From Paenalcaligenes faecalis (GTDB lineage: Bacteria; Pseudomonadota; Gammaproteobacteria; Burkholderiales; Burkholderiaceae_B), in assembly GCF_027557445.1 (NCBI RefSeq), contig NZ_CP106841.1, positions 1,722,001 through 1,786,000 on the forward strand: a stretch of DNA of 64,000 bases, given 5' to 3'. Positions 9,041-18,828 of this stretch are shown piece after piece. The position numbers and the translations under genes are program-made. The stretch's first letter is position 1; each line of letters opens with the position of its first letter. The notes under the pieces were generated by a model. That model had not been told where the DNA came from. It searched no databases and worked only from the letters and a program-made list of their open reading frames with translations.

Positions 9041-10867
9041 TTATGATTCTATAAAATTTACCACTTCCATCAATTTTTTTCTATTCTTTTCCATAAAGCC
9101 CTTTCCAACCAAAGAATCAAAATCTTCTAATCCCCTACCTGCTTTTTTATTATATATATATAAAATAGACGCTGCATGGACCCCTCCTCTTATAGCAACT
9201 TCTTTTAAAGGGTTAAAAAAATAACCGACAGAAAATTGTTTTATTAAGTAAGGAGTCCCAAATGAAAATTTAATAAAATTTTTAAATTTTTTTATTTTTA
9301 AAAAAATTAATCTTTCCAAATCATTTTCAAAAAAATAAAAATTTTTATTTTTATTAAAATCAATACAAATTAAAAAAAACAAAAAATAAATATTTTCACT
9401 ATTACAGTCAAACCCAACCTTTGCCAAAAAAATCAAATCATCATAATCTAGGTGATCAGCACTATATTTTAAGGCAGCCAAACAGCCATAAGAAACCTGA
9501 TATCGTGACACTCCAAAACCACCTTTACCATACTCATCCTTCAAAAAAGATAACATCCTTAAAGACCTATCTTTATCTTTAAACAGATTAGTATGTGAAG
9601 TATTTTTAATATTCCCTATATTTGATGCTAATACAGCAAAACCACTGCTTCCTGATATTATTTCACAACAGTTAGACATCATTATTATTTCAAAAAATGC
9701 TTGCTGAGTTTTATCATATTCGCTTAATGAATATATCCTACTATCTAAAACCCCATATTTAGCAACAAGAAAATCAATTAATTCACCATCTTGCCCAAAA
9801 ACCATTACTCTTTTGCCTTTGCCCATTAATAACTCAATAATGTCAAACGCAATGTAGAATGGAATAGCCTTACCTACATATGCTCCCCCAAGTACAAAAT
9901 CACCATAAATTACATCCCCGGCCCTTAAATGTAACGCTACCACATCATTTAAATCGATAGACTTAGCTCTATTTATAACGTTTTGAATCTTATCAGAGAA
10001 CTCAATCGTTTCAAATGCTTTTTTTAAGCTTTTCTTAGATAACTTCTTAGAATCATGTAGGTATTCATTTAAAAATTTAAAACCCGAACCCTGCTCAACT
10101 TTAATTATATTAAAATCATTATCATTTATTTTATCTAGAGAATACGACTTTTTTGAAATATCCTCTTTAAGCAAATATTTATTTAAAAAACTATCACTAA
10201 AAATATTTTTAGCGTAATCAACAGAATGGAAATCACTATTCATAATCCATCTACTATCTTGCCAAAAAAACTTAAAGTCGTACCCAAAAGCATGGGCAAT
10301 AGCCATTGCATTTAGTATGGCTCTAAAGCGCTCACCTAAACCGTCAGAACGAGCTGCATAAATAATTTTTTTAGATTGTAGTAGCTCATCACCTTTAACT
10401 AAGACATGAATCTTAGATAGATGTAAATAATCCTCTTCAAAAACAGATAACCTAATATATCGAACAGGTTGATCTAAGCCTACTCTCAGTATTAAGGGTA
10501 AAGAATCAGGCAAAGCACCAAAAACACACCCTCCGCTATAAACGGTAAACCAATTTGAATTATCATTAGAAAAATCAATGACCAAGTTTTTAGCTTTATC
10601 CTGAAAGGCTGGGTTTTTTCTATTATTTAAAATAATAGTATCAATAAAATACGATTTTTTTAAATCTAACATCCACCAAGAGTGATTTCCTTTATCAGTA
10701 TGAAAAGCAAAATCACCTACGCTCTCTTCATTAACAGCTCGTTGTGGATCATTGTCTTTTGACCACTTTGAATAGGAGCTTTGAGTTGCAGTTCCTTTGG
10801 CTGCCACATCTACTAAAGAAAAACTCTTTTTAATTCCATCTAAAAATCCATCCACTCCTAACCTCAT
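9041..10867 (-). CDS. Discoidin-like domain plus fucosyltransferase-like glycosyltransferase
   Basis: A 608-residue protein in markedly AT-rich DNA. Residues about 25-155 look like an F5/8 type C (discoidin) sugar-binding fold (WWMLDLKKSYFIDTIIL, then VRYIRLSVFEE). Residues about 165-450 resemble fucosyltransferases of the GT11/O-FucT group: an N-terminal RSDGLGERFRAILNA, a basic VALHLRAGDVIYG motif like the HxRxGD motif that binds GDP-fucose, and SGSSGFAVLASNIGN near the end of the domain. About 150 further residues have no recognisable fold. No signal peptide or membrane segment is evident. Colitose is 3-deoxy-L-fucose and is also carried by GDP, so a colitosyltransferase is an attractive role next to the colitose genes, but this is inference. 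Confidence 0.6.
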   Translation of the reverse strand: MRLGVDGFLDGIKKSFSLVDVAAKGTATQSSYSKWSKDNDPQRAVNEESVGDFAFHTDKGNHSWWMLDLKKSYFIDTIILNNRKNPAFQDKAKNLVIDFSNDNSNWFTVYSGGCVFGALPDSLPLILRVGLDQPVRYIRLSVFEEDYLHLSKIHVLVKGDELLQSKKIIYAARSDGLGERFRAILNAMAIAHAFGYDFKFFWQDSRWIMNSDFHSVDYAKNIFSDSFLNKYLLKEDISKKSYSLDKINDNDFNIIKVEQGSGFKFLNEYLHDSKKLSKKSLKKAFETIEFSDKIQNVINRAKSIDLNDVVALHLRAGDVIYGDFVLGGAYVGKAIPFYIAFDIIELLMGKGKRVMVFGQDGELIDFLVAKYGVLDSRIYSLSEYDKTQQAFFEIIMMSNCCEIISGSSGFAVLASNIGNIKNTSHTNLFKDKDRSLRMLSFLKDEYGKGGFGVSRYQVSYGCLAALKYSADHLDYDDLIFLAKVGFDCNSENIYFLFFLICIDFNKNKNFYFFENDLERLIFLKIKKFKNFIKFSFGTPYLIKQFSVGYFFNPLKEVAIRGGVHAASILYIYNKKAGRGLEDFDSLVGKGFMEKNRKKLMEVVNFIES

Positions 10868-11128
10868 TTTAAATCTGACTAAAATTAATTTCTAACATTA
10901 CATAGGTTTCGAGTTTCCCATTATTGTGACTCATAGAGGACTACCAAGACTACTCTGAATGCGTCCAAATAAGGTTCCCTAGTGTGATGCCTAAAGCGCT
11001 CAATTCACCTCTCAAAGAGTGCAAGACGCTCAGAATTGCACCAAAACTCCGCATTACTGAGCGCTTTTGCCAACCAATGCTTGCCTCCCATTTGGTCTCG
11101 GCCAAAAACAGAAGTTATTCAAGCCATC
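10868..11128. other. Intergenic segment without a recognised gene
   Basis: About 260 bases between two AT-rich genes. The part from about 10950 to 11110 is visibly richer in G and C than both neighbours. No convincing coding frame, terminator or promoter could be assigned. It may be a remnant of older flanking sequence or hold the promoter of the 9041-10867 gene. Confidence 0.4.
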
Positions 11129-14100
11129 TCATGCCTGTAAAGTCCAAAAGGGCGCAATTCCGTCATGTGGGAAAAATATCACTTTACTATCTTCGAATGC
11201 ATCAATCGAATTGTTATACTTCTCTCTTATTGCATCTGAATGAACTTTCATAGTGTGATATAAGTGTTGATATCTGTCATTATCAAATTTGTCGATTTGT
11301 TTAAACTTCCATTTTTCAGATGCACGATCAAGTACCCACATGCTCGCTTTTTTTAATGGGTTCAAAACCACATCATCATAAGTCCTTATTTCATTAAATA
11401 TATTATATTTTGCAGTGGTTCTTAAAATGACACTTAAATTGCACCATAAGTGCAAATTAAACGCAGTGTAATGAGCAGTTGTTGTCCTTTTCATCTCATG
11501 AGTCTGCCAACCTGATCTTTCTACATGCTCTTTCATTCTACTTAAGGCGCGCAAGAGTATTTGATACATTTGTTCTGTATCCCCAATGTATGCAGCTAAC
11601 GCATAAGTTTGCAAATCGAAGGCGACTCCGTGATTATTACTTGACATGACTTCTTCTGCCCCCTGTTTGCTCGTAGTAAGCCATAATAGAAAATCCTTGC
11701 ACCATGCCTTCATTCTGTTTTGGTCTGTGCTTGTCCAATATTCACTAGCAGAAATTAAACGCACTGCATCAAGAAAGAAATATAAATCTTTAGTTTCGAT
11801 CAGACCGGAAGCTGTCCCTCTATTATTGTTTTTGCCCATGACCACTTGGGAATATTCTAAATGTGGATTCATCGCAGTTTTTTCATTTAAAAACCAGTGG
11901 CGCACGATATCTATAGCTTTTTTAGTATACTTATCTTCTTCAAAAATATATCCAGCAAGAGATAGTGTCGTTGTTTCATCAAATACTTTCTGTAAATTGG
12001 TTCTGTCATATTTAATACTGTCTTTCTCGTACATCCTTGTACCAGGAACTCTTTCCCCATCTCTATGCACATAAGGTAGACCATCAGCAGTTCGAGGATT
12101 CGGCCATGCATAAGGTGCGGGGTGCCAATAGTCATTTTTTTCTCTGCTTGGCGGCAATGTTGTCTTATCCAGCACGGTATATAGCGGATTAGCCATATAC
12201 TCTATTGCTTTAGACTTCAAGTCATGCATGGTTCGTTTAAATAGACCCTTATTTTCAGAATCACTTTTTAATTTATTTAATTTATTTATTGAGTAATATG
12301 TGAGATTTTTCGACTCAAAATTATTGAAGATACTTGCATGATCAATTTTTTGTATAAATTTAATTGTTGCAATGCGTCTTGCATTCGCTCTTTCATCTCC
12401 ATCTGTTTCCTGTTCTGCGTTCCCTGAAAACAATCTAGCTGTCCAACCTGTCCAAGAATAGTTGTAACTATATTTATCGAATATAATTTCTAGCGGTTCA
12501 TTCCATGGATATAGCCGAGTCCAATTGTCCCAAATACCAGGTACGCCTAATCTCTTGAGAAGTTCAACTTTAGGTTGTAACCCATACATTAATTTCTCAT
12601 TAAATTTAATATTTGCATCATGTCGAAATATAATCTGAGGTTCTTCTAATGGATTTGGTGTGTATTTGCTATCTAAAATAAGATCATTTGAAGCAAGACG
12701 CTCCATTGGAACAATATGGCAGGGTAAATCTGCTCGAGCTGATAAGCCACGCTCAATCGATTTCCATGCATTATCGCTAATATAACAATTTCCATCCCAA
12801 GGAAATATCCAGTCCGCGTATTTTCGACCTTCTGCTATTGCTGCGTTTCTTGCTCCATTATTATTCATCAGATAGTTATTTTTTTGACGTAGGATTGCGG
12901 TATCCACAATCAATCTTATTCTTTTAGGCTTGTTTTTATATTCGCTTGTTAATTTATAATTGTTTTTTGGTAAATCATCAAAACAATATGGTATTCTTTT
13001 TACATCTTCAAGAAAAAATGGGATGTCAATATAATGTTTTTCATAAGAATTTAATAATGAAATAAGCTGACGTTTTTTTTCAGAGTCAACAATTCTATTT
13101 AATATCCATATTTTTATGCAATTTTGAAAATCGCTTTCGTTTTGCAACGTGAAATTTAAATTGTTGTAGGTTTGGTCTTCAGAATGACGTCCAGGTAAAT
13201 CATTACCGAGAATTCGTACTATAGCGTATCTATATTTATTGTTTTTAACGTTGAACTTGCTATAAGGTTTCGAGGCAAATAGTTTAGAGAAATAATCGTT
13301 TGATGTTAATGTGGACCAACGTAATTTCTCTAATAAATCATTGAAGTTGAACTTTTGTTTCCAGCCGGTTATGTTTGTTTTCTTTTCTGTCACCACCATG
13401 TTCATAGTGTCTAGTAATTCTCGTTCGTTATTATATAAATAACCATGTTGATCATTGGTTATTAATTCAGGTAGTGTACCTGTATTTGGTGCAATAATTG
13501 GGCAGTGAAAAGAAACACTCAATGCTACTGAACCGGATGTTAGTATATTTGTATAAGGAAATATTGAGATATCAGCCGCATTAAAGTAATATTGCAAACG
13601 ACTATCGTCAACGTAGCCTGGATTGTAGATAATGCTGCCATCATCGTGTCGATGAGATTCTATAAGAGAATGAAGTTCCAAATCATCAACTTTGCCGGCA
13701 ATAATCAATACTATATTATTGTTGTGTTCTTTGATTTTCTTGTAGTTATTCAATAAAACATCAATTCCTTTGTATTTTTTAATATTCCCTAAAAATAAGA
13801 AGACAAAAGCATCGTCGTTGATATTGAAATAGCTTCTAGCGTCAACTTGTTTTATGTGATTTTTATAGTAACCTTGATAAGAGCCATGTGGCATGACATG
13901 GATTTTATCTGCAGGGATATCAAGATTGTTTATTACTTCTTCTTTCGCTGATTTTCCATGTGCTATCACATAATCAAAATATGGTGTCACTTGCTTTCGA
14001 AGTCGTATTTCCTGCTCAATGTTGGCGCTATTATGCGATATTATGTTGTGAGCGGTATATATTATTTTGTAACCTAATTGTTTTGCAATTCGTAATTTTT

Positions 14101-15898
14101 CAATTAAATTGTCTGCGCCATTCTTTGAGTTAAAATCTATTAGTGAGTGCAACCAATGGAGATGTAAATACTTGAAGTTGTCTTTATGTTTTTTGAGAAA
14201 GCTTGTTTTGAACTGACCTCGCCGCAAACCTTTGATTTGCACATCATAATTAAAAGATAAAGAAGCATAAAATAGTTTTTGATATGGATTGGAGGCACTA
14301 AAATCAGATACAAAAATAACCCCTGGTTTAGTGCCTTTTATATCTAAACATGATACTTCACTAATGTTTTTGTTGCTTAATGTCTTTTGGTTTATTATGA
14401 AATCTACAATGTCTGTGCGATAGTTTTCCAGATATTTTTTAATATCATTTTCAAGTATTAAGTCATATTTTTTAATTAATGTATCTTTCTTTAATAGCTT
14501 TGCTAGAGATAGTACTGAGTTTTTCGATGTTTTAAGAAGTCTATCTCTAGTTTTTCTGAAAAATGAAACAAAATAAGTTGCATCAATAAGATCTAATGTA
14601 TAAACCAAGCTGTTTACCATACGATAAGAAATTATATCTTTGTATTCCCTTGAGCATACGTATTTATTGGACCATAAGTCGACATCATCGTATGCTATGA
14701 ACTCAAACTCACAATTGGTTTTTTTTCTCTTGTTGATTGTGACTGAAGTTTTTGATTCTCGTCGATAATGATAGCCAATATTTTTAGTGAATCCCACATT
14801 TTTAAACCAATAATATACCTTGAAAATAAATGGTACATCTACAGCTGCTTGGGTTTTACCAAGCTGAATTTTTAAATTTTGAAGTAAGCTTGTTCTGTAT
14901 AATTTGTCCCAGATCATAAAGCTTTGATGGTATTTATATAAAGGAGTGTCATCCTTCAAAAACCAACTTTCATCATAGGTGATTTTCTTTGTTTCACCTG
15001 TGTTAAATTCATTATAGTAGCCAGCCGAAAAAACCAAATCATAATTCCCTTTGTCGGCTTCTTTTATAAGATGTTCAAAGTAGTTTGGATCGATCCAGTC
15101 ATCACTATCCACAAAGCCTAAATAGATTCCTCTTGCTGCTGCAATACCTTGATTTCTTGGAATGCCTGGGCTCCCGCTGCCGATAGAGTTATGTATGGCA
15201 ACAATTCTTTCGTCTAAGGAAGCGTAATGATTAATGATTTCTTTAGATGAGTCTGTGGATCCATCGTTTATTATGATTAATTCTATTGACTTTTCAGATT
15301 GAGACAGAATGCTTTGAATACAAGTGCTTAAATATGTACTGGAGTTATATACAGGAACAATAATTGAAAGCTTTGGGCTGATTTGATGTTTGTTTGTACG
15401 TAGATTTTGATATGACAGCAAACTTTTTGTGTTCAGTTTGTATGCCTTTGTAAAGCAATCAATTGCGGCTGAGTGTTCATTTAGCTGTTTGTAACATAAG
15501 CCAGCTCCTTCGTAATATAGATATACGTTTGGATTTATTTCAATAAGTCTTTTATAATATTTTAATGCACGACGATATTGCTTTTCACGACATGCTATTT
15601 GGAAATTAACATTTGATTTAAAAAAATCAGGCCTAAATTGAGGTCTCAAATATTCGAAATACCTTTTATCTTTTTCTATCAAATCCTTACCCTTACTACC
15701 CGATAAAAAGTAAGCTTTTAACATAGCTTCTCTAGCACCTAAATAATCACCTAGATACCATAAACTTACAGCTAAATTTTTATAACAATAAACAAATTCA
15801 TTTTCTGACAAAGATTTCTTATATAACTCAGATGCTTCCAAATAATTTCCTATTTTAAAAGCTTCATTTCCTTTAGAAAAGTATGTGCAATCAACCAT
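11129..15898 (-). CDS. Giant multi-module glycosyltransferase with C-terminal alginate-lyase-like domain
   Basis: A single uninterrupted frame of 1589 residues in AT-rich DNA. Residues 1-165 are TPR-like helical repeats. Residues about 175-480 are a GT2 transferase (KLSIIVPVYNSS, IIINDGSTD, FVDSDDW as the metal-binding motif). Residues about 523-875 are GT4-like (FLFLGNIKKYKGI, ISIFPYTNILTSGSVALS, PELITNDQHGYL). Residues about 887-1205 form a further GT-A-like module (NNNGARNAAI, then DWIFPWDGN). Residues about 1222-1589 match the alginate-lyase fold (HPAPYAWPNP, DGLPYVHRDGER, the catalytic-type NNHG, and KRTTTAHYTAFN with Arg and Tyr). There is no signal peptide, so it should be cytoplasmic, unlike known periplasmic polysaccharide lyases. 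The role is probably assembly of several sugar linkages; the lyase-like part may be inactive, structural or editing. Confidence 0.75.
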   Translation of the reverse strand: MVDCTYFSKGNEAFKIGNYLEASELYKKSLSENEFVYCYKNLAVSLWYLGDYLGAREAMLKAYFLSGSKGKDLIEKDKRYFEYLRPQFRPDFFKSNVNFQIACREKQYRRALKYYKRLIEINPNVYLYYEGAGLCYKQLNEHSAAIDCFTKAYKLNTKSLLSYQNLRTNKHQISPKLSIIVPVYNSSTYLSTCIQSILSQSEKSIELIIINDGSTDSSKEIINHYASLDERIVAIHNSIGSGSPGIPRNQGIAAARGIYLGFVDSDDWIDPNYFEHLIKEADKGNYDLVFSAGYYNEFNTGETKKITYDESWFLKDDTPLYKYHQSFMIWDKLYRTSLLQNLKIQLGKTQAAVDVPFIFKVYYWFKNVGFTKNIGYHYRRESKTSVTINKRKKTNCEFEFIAYDDVDLWSNKYVCSREYKDIISYRMVNSLVYTLDLIDATYFVSFFRKTRDRLLKTSKNSVLSLAKLLKKDTLIKKYDLILENDIKKYLENYRTDIVDFIINQKTLSNKNISEVSCLDIKGTKPGVIFVSDFSASNPYQKLFYASLSFNYDVQIKGLRRGQFKTSFLKKHKDNFKYLHLHWLHSLIDFNSKNGADNLIEKLRIAKQLGYKIIYTAHNIISHNSANIEQEIRLRKQVTPYFDYVIAHGKSAKEEVINNLDIPADKIHVMPHGSYQGYYKNHIKQVDARSYFNINDDAFVFLFLGNIKKYKGIDVLLNNYKKIKEHNNNIVLIIAGKVDDLELHSLIESHRHDDGSIIYNPGYVDDSRLQYYFNAADISIFPYTNILTSGSVALSVSFHCPIIAPNTGTLPELITNDQHGYLYNNERELLDTMNMVVTEKKTNITGWKQKFNFNDLLEKLRWSTLTSNDYFSKLFASKPYSKFNVKNNKYRYAIVRILGNDLPGRHSEDQTYNNLNFTLQNESDFQNCIKIWILNRIVDSEKKRQLISLLNSYEKHYIDIPFFLEDVKRIPYCFDDLPKNNYKLTSEYKNKPKRIRLIVDTAILRQKNNYLMNNNGARNAAIAEGRKYADWIFPWDGNCYISDNAWKSIERGLSARADLPCHIVPMERLASNDLILDSKYTPNPLEEPQIIFRHDANIKFNEKLMYGLQPKVELLKRLGVPGIWDNWTRLYPWNEPLEIIFDKYSYNYSWTGWTARLFSGNAEQETDGDERANARRIATIKFIQKIDHASIFNNFESKNLTYYSINKLNKLKSDSENKGLFKRTMHDLKSKAIEYMANPLYTVLDKTTLPPSREKNDYWHPAPYAWPNPRTADGLPYVHRDGERVPGTRMYEKDSIKYDRTNLQKVFDETTTLSLAGYIFEEDKYTKKAIDIVRHWFLNEKTAMNPHLEYSQVVMGKNNNRGTASGLIETKDLYFFLDAVRLISASEYWTSTDQNRMKAWCKDFLLWLTTSKQGAEEVMSSNNHGVAFDLQTYALAAYIGDTEQMYQILLRALSRMKEHVERSGWQTHEMKRTTTAHYTAFNLHLWCNLSVILRTTAKYNIFNEIRTYDDVVLNPLKKASMWVLDRASEKWKFKQIDKFDNDRYQHLYHTMKVHSDAIREKYNNSIDAFEDSKVIFFPHDGIAPFWTLQA

Positions 15899-15927
15899 AA
15901 AAATCTCAAAAAATAAAATAAAAATAT

Positions 15928-16836
15928 TTAAAATGTAATACTATCGTAGGCATTTTGCCACATAGCCGCTCTTAGGGATGAACTCTCTGCTAAGTACAAA
16001 ATCTGCTCCACCCATTCTTTAGAGTCCATAGGCAAAAGCAATCCGTTTTCCCCATGGGTTATTTGATTTGCGTATACCTGAGACTTGGCATAAATCCCTA
16101 CTGCACCTGCATAGGTAATATCAAAGAATTTAGATGCAGATCGTGCTTGATTAAAGGGTGTCTGCAACAATGGTGCTAGCCCAATGATACGCCCTGGACT
16201 AGATATCAACTCGCGATAACTATACCATGACATATGATGATATACATGCACCCCTGCCATATCTTTGAATAATTGTTGTACTTTTCTATTTCCAATTAAT
16301 TCTATATTCAATTTTTTATTTTCTTTTAATACTGATTCAAAAATGGGAGCCAACCATTCTATCTCTGCCTCATGCGAAGCTGTACCATGATAAAAAACAA
16401 TGTCTTTACCCCGTTTTTGATGGTTGTACGGATTTTTTGGTGGTCGCAACACCGGCTGCCATTGCTGATATTTTTGCTGTAACCAGGGCGTGGAAACCCA
16501 TAAGGCAAAACCCATTTTTTTTAATTGTTTTTGATAAGATGCTGCAAAACAATACAATTTATATCGATAACGCCATGGCAGGCCCACATGCATTCTGTAA
16601 TCAAATACATCATCATCAATAAAAAAAACTAAATGAGGTCGTTGTTTTTCATTTAGTTTCTTTAAATAGTTAAGCCATGTTTTATTTATATATCGAATAA
16701 ATATTAAGGTGTCCTTAGCGCTAATCGCATGCTGGGATGGACTCGACCCTAATAACAAATCGTGCTGTAGTTCTCTATCGGGAAAGTAAAAGTCTGCGGT
16801 AGGGTTAGGCCTCTCTTGGATTAAATATGTGGTCAC
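15928..16836 (-). CDS. Glycosyltransferase, GT4/GT1-like
   Basis: A 302-residue protein resembling the GT-B fold, mainly its C-terminal nucleotide-sugar half. Visible elements are DIVFYHGTASHEAEIEW at the inter-domain junction, IELIGNRK, and IIGLAPLLQTPFNQARSASKFFDITYAGAVGIY, followed by GENGLLLP, which is typical of the donor-binding region. The N-terminal part (VFFIDDDVFDYR) is shorter than in classical GT4 enzymes. It lies 3 bases from the GT2 gene upstream and 29 bases before the giant protein gene. Donor and acceptor are unknown. Confidence 0.7.
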   Translation of the reverse strand: MTTYLIQERPNPTADFYFPDRELQHDLLLGSSPSQHAISAKDTLIFIRYINKTWLNYLKKLNEKQRPHLVFFIDDDVFDYRMHVGLPWRYRYKLYCFAASYQKQLKKMGFALWVSTPWLQQKYQQWQPVLRPPKNPYNHQKRGKDIVFYHGTASHEAEIEWLAPIFESVLKENKKLNIELIGNRKVQQLFKDMAGVHVYHHMSWYSYRELISSPGRIIGLAPLLQTPFNQARSASKFFDITYAGAVGIYAKSQVYANQITHGENGLLLPMDSKEWVEQILYLAESSSLRAAMWQNAYDSITF

Positions 16837-16839
16837 CTT

Positions 16840-18828
16840 CTACTCCCAGGGCCAGTTTATATTGGGCGCTTTAGCCAAACTAAAATCCGCTTTATTTTGA
16901 TTCAGGTTGGGGTTGTAATAGGGGTCTCCGTTTGTAACAATCTGCCATTGTTTGCGCATATAGTCTCCTTCTGCTTTTGCACGGGCTTTTTTTTCAGGGG
17001 TGTCTTCCTGCCCTCTAGAAACAGATTCATGGTGATATAGCTCGGCATAGGGTGTATAAATCACTTTGTAACCTGCCCGACGTAACCGCAAGCAATAATC
17101 CACATCATTAAAGGCGACCTTTAGCTGTTGTTCATTTAAACCGCCTAGACTTAAATAAAGCGCTTTGGGTGTGACCAAACACGCGGCGGTTACCGCTGAA
17201 AGATCCTGAGCCGCTACTGCTCGATGCATATACCCTACTTCATTTCCCGCAATAGGCCCATGTAGATGGGTAGCACCACCACCTATACCGACGACATCCC
17301 CAGCATGCTGTACATGCCCATCGGTATAATACAAGCGCGCCCCTACCGCACCTATATCGGGCTGCATAACGCGGCTGACCATTTCCCCTAACCAGTCGGC
17401 CGCAATCACCTCGGTATCATTATTTAATAAACAAATAATACTACCGTTGGCTTGACTGACCGCATAGTTATTAATAGCGGAGTAATTAAAAACCGCATCG
17501 TAGTGTAATACGCGAACACGTGACTGGGCTTGTTCTAGGTACTGCATATACGCTAGGGTCTGGGTGCACTGACTTTGATTATCTACGATAATAATTTCAT
17601 AGTTTTGCCACTGTGTTTTTTGTAAAATACTGTCTACACAAGGCTGTAAAAAGTGCAGCATATCTCGGGTCGGAACGATAATGCTGACCAAAGGCTGCGG
17701 CACCGGCCAAGCATACCGAACCCTGCCTAGACCATGTGCATCCATTTCTGCCGTAGCGGATATATGGTGTTGAGCTAAATGCTGTTGTAACTGGCCTAAC
17801 TGGACTTCGCTTAGACCTATCGCGTTGGTGCTGATGGGTGCCGACCACAGTACCGCTGCAATATGCTCCACCCCATGGGCTTGCATACCTACATCCAACA
17901 GGGTCGCATACACCGAAAACGTCGCCCCTAGCGCTTGCGCTTGCTGTTTAAAAATCGCACCGTCTAACCAGATCACCTCACCCACATACGCCGTACCACG
18001 CTGCAGCTCTAAAGACCACGTCGGCTTAAAATAAGGCTGCTGCCATTGATTTGGCTGCGTGTAGTGATCGTGATCGCTGTAAATCGCTTTACATGAAGAG
18101 GTTTGTTGCTGTTGCCAAGCAAACCACGCCAGCGCCCAAGGACGCAGCACACAGCCCGCTTTCACATACAGCACATAAGGGGTCGCTAGTGTTGGCAGGT
18201 CTTTCTGCCAAATAACTACCTCGACTTGAGCGCCCTCTTGATTTCGAATCGATTGCAACGACAGCTCTAGTTCCTCTTGAGACGCCTGTCGTGCGTCCAA
18301 TACCACGGTACACGGCTGCTTTGACTTAGACATAAAACGCTGCAAAGCGTGTTTATGATGGGGCTGCAAGCTCCAATAACGCTGGGTCCATTGTAAGTAA
18401 TCGGGTGCGGGGTAATGATACCTAAACGAACTTAATAATCTGTACCCTTGGTAAAGCGATCCTTTTACTGCTTCCCAAAACCCAATACGTCGTCTTAAAG
18501 ACGACGGCATAATATGCCACATCCATATCAAACGGTGCAGCATCCAATAATACGCCACTGCCCTAGGAATACCCTTAATATGTACAGGTATGGAATCTAT
18601 TTTTTCTTGGTCTAGGTACAGTTCTACATCTTGTAGTTTTTCTTGCGGCCCCAAACGTACGACTTCAAACAAACGCCCTTTATAGGTCACTGACAAGGGT
18701 AAGCGCTGCACTTGTTTAGAGGTTTGGCTAAGTGTACATAAGCCTCGATCTGATTCTGACGAGCTGGTAGCTGGGCTTGGATTAAGTACCATTGAAAACG
18801 ATGTGACTTGTTCATAATTCAGCCACAT
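16840..18828 (-). CDS. GT2 glycosyltransferase with degenerate N-terminal transferase-like region
   Basis: A 662-residue protein. The C-terminal half (about residues 385-640) is a clear GT2 domain: LVSIIVPTRDMLHFL, IIIVDNQSQ, CLLNNDTEVI as the acidic metal site, VGARLYYTDGHVQHAG, and FNDVDYCLRLRRAGYKV, the pattern of rhamnosyltransferase-like O-antigen and capsule enzymes. Residues about 165-290 look like a decayed second GT2 (LQSIRNQEGAQVEVVIW, IYSDHDHY). The start is ATG at 18828, overlapping the upstream O-acetyltransferase-like gene by 17 bases. Specificity is unknown. Confidence 0.75.
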   Translation of the reverse strand: MWLNYEQVTSFSMVLNPSPATSSSESDRGLCTLSQTSKQVQRLPLSVTYKGRLFEVVRLGPQEKLQDVELYLDQEKIDSIPVHIKGIPRAVAYYWMLHRLIWMWHIMPSSLRRRIGFWEAVKGSLYQGYRLLSSFRYHYPAPDYLQWTQRYWSLQPHHKHALQRFMSKSKQPCTVVLDARQASQEELELSLQSIRNQEGAQVEVVIWQKDLPTLATPYVLYVKAGCVLRPWALAWFAWQQQQTSSCKAIYSDHDHYTQPNQWQQPYFKPTWSLELQRGTAYVGEVIWLDGAIFKQQAQALGATFSVYATLLDVGMQAHGVEHIAAVLWSAPISTNAIGLSEVQLGQLQQHLAQHHISATAEMDAHGLGRVRYAWPVPQPLVSIIVPTRDMLHFLQPCVDSILQKTQWQNYEIIIVDNQSQCTQTLAYMQYLEQAQSRVRVLHYDAVFNYSAINNYAVSQANGSIICLLNNDTEVIAADWLGEMVSRVMQPDIGAVGARLYYTDGHVQHAGDVVGIGGGATHLHGPIAGNEVGYMHRAVAAQDLSAVTAACLVTPKALYLSLGGLNEQQLKVAFNDVDYCLRLRRAGYKVIYTPYAELYHHESVSRGQEDTPEKKARAKAEGDYMRKQWQIVTNGDPYYNPNLNQNKADFSLAKAPNINWPWE

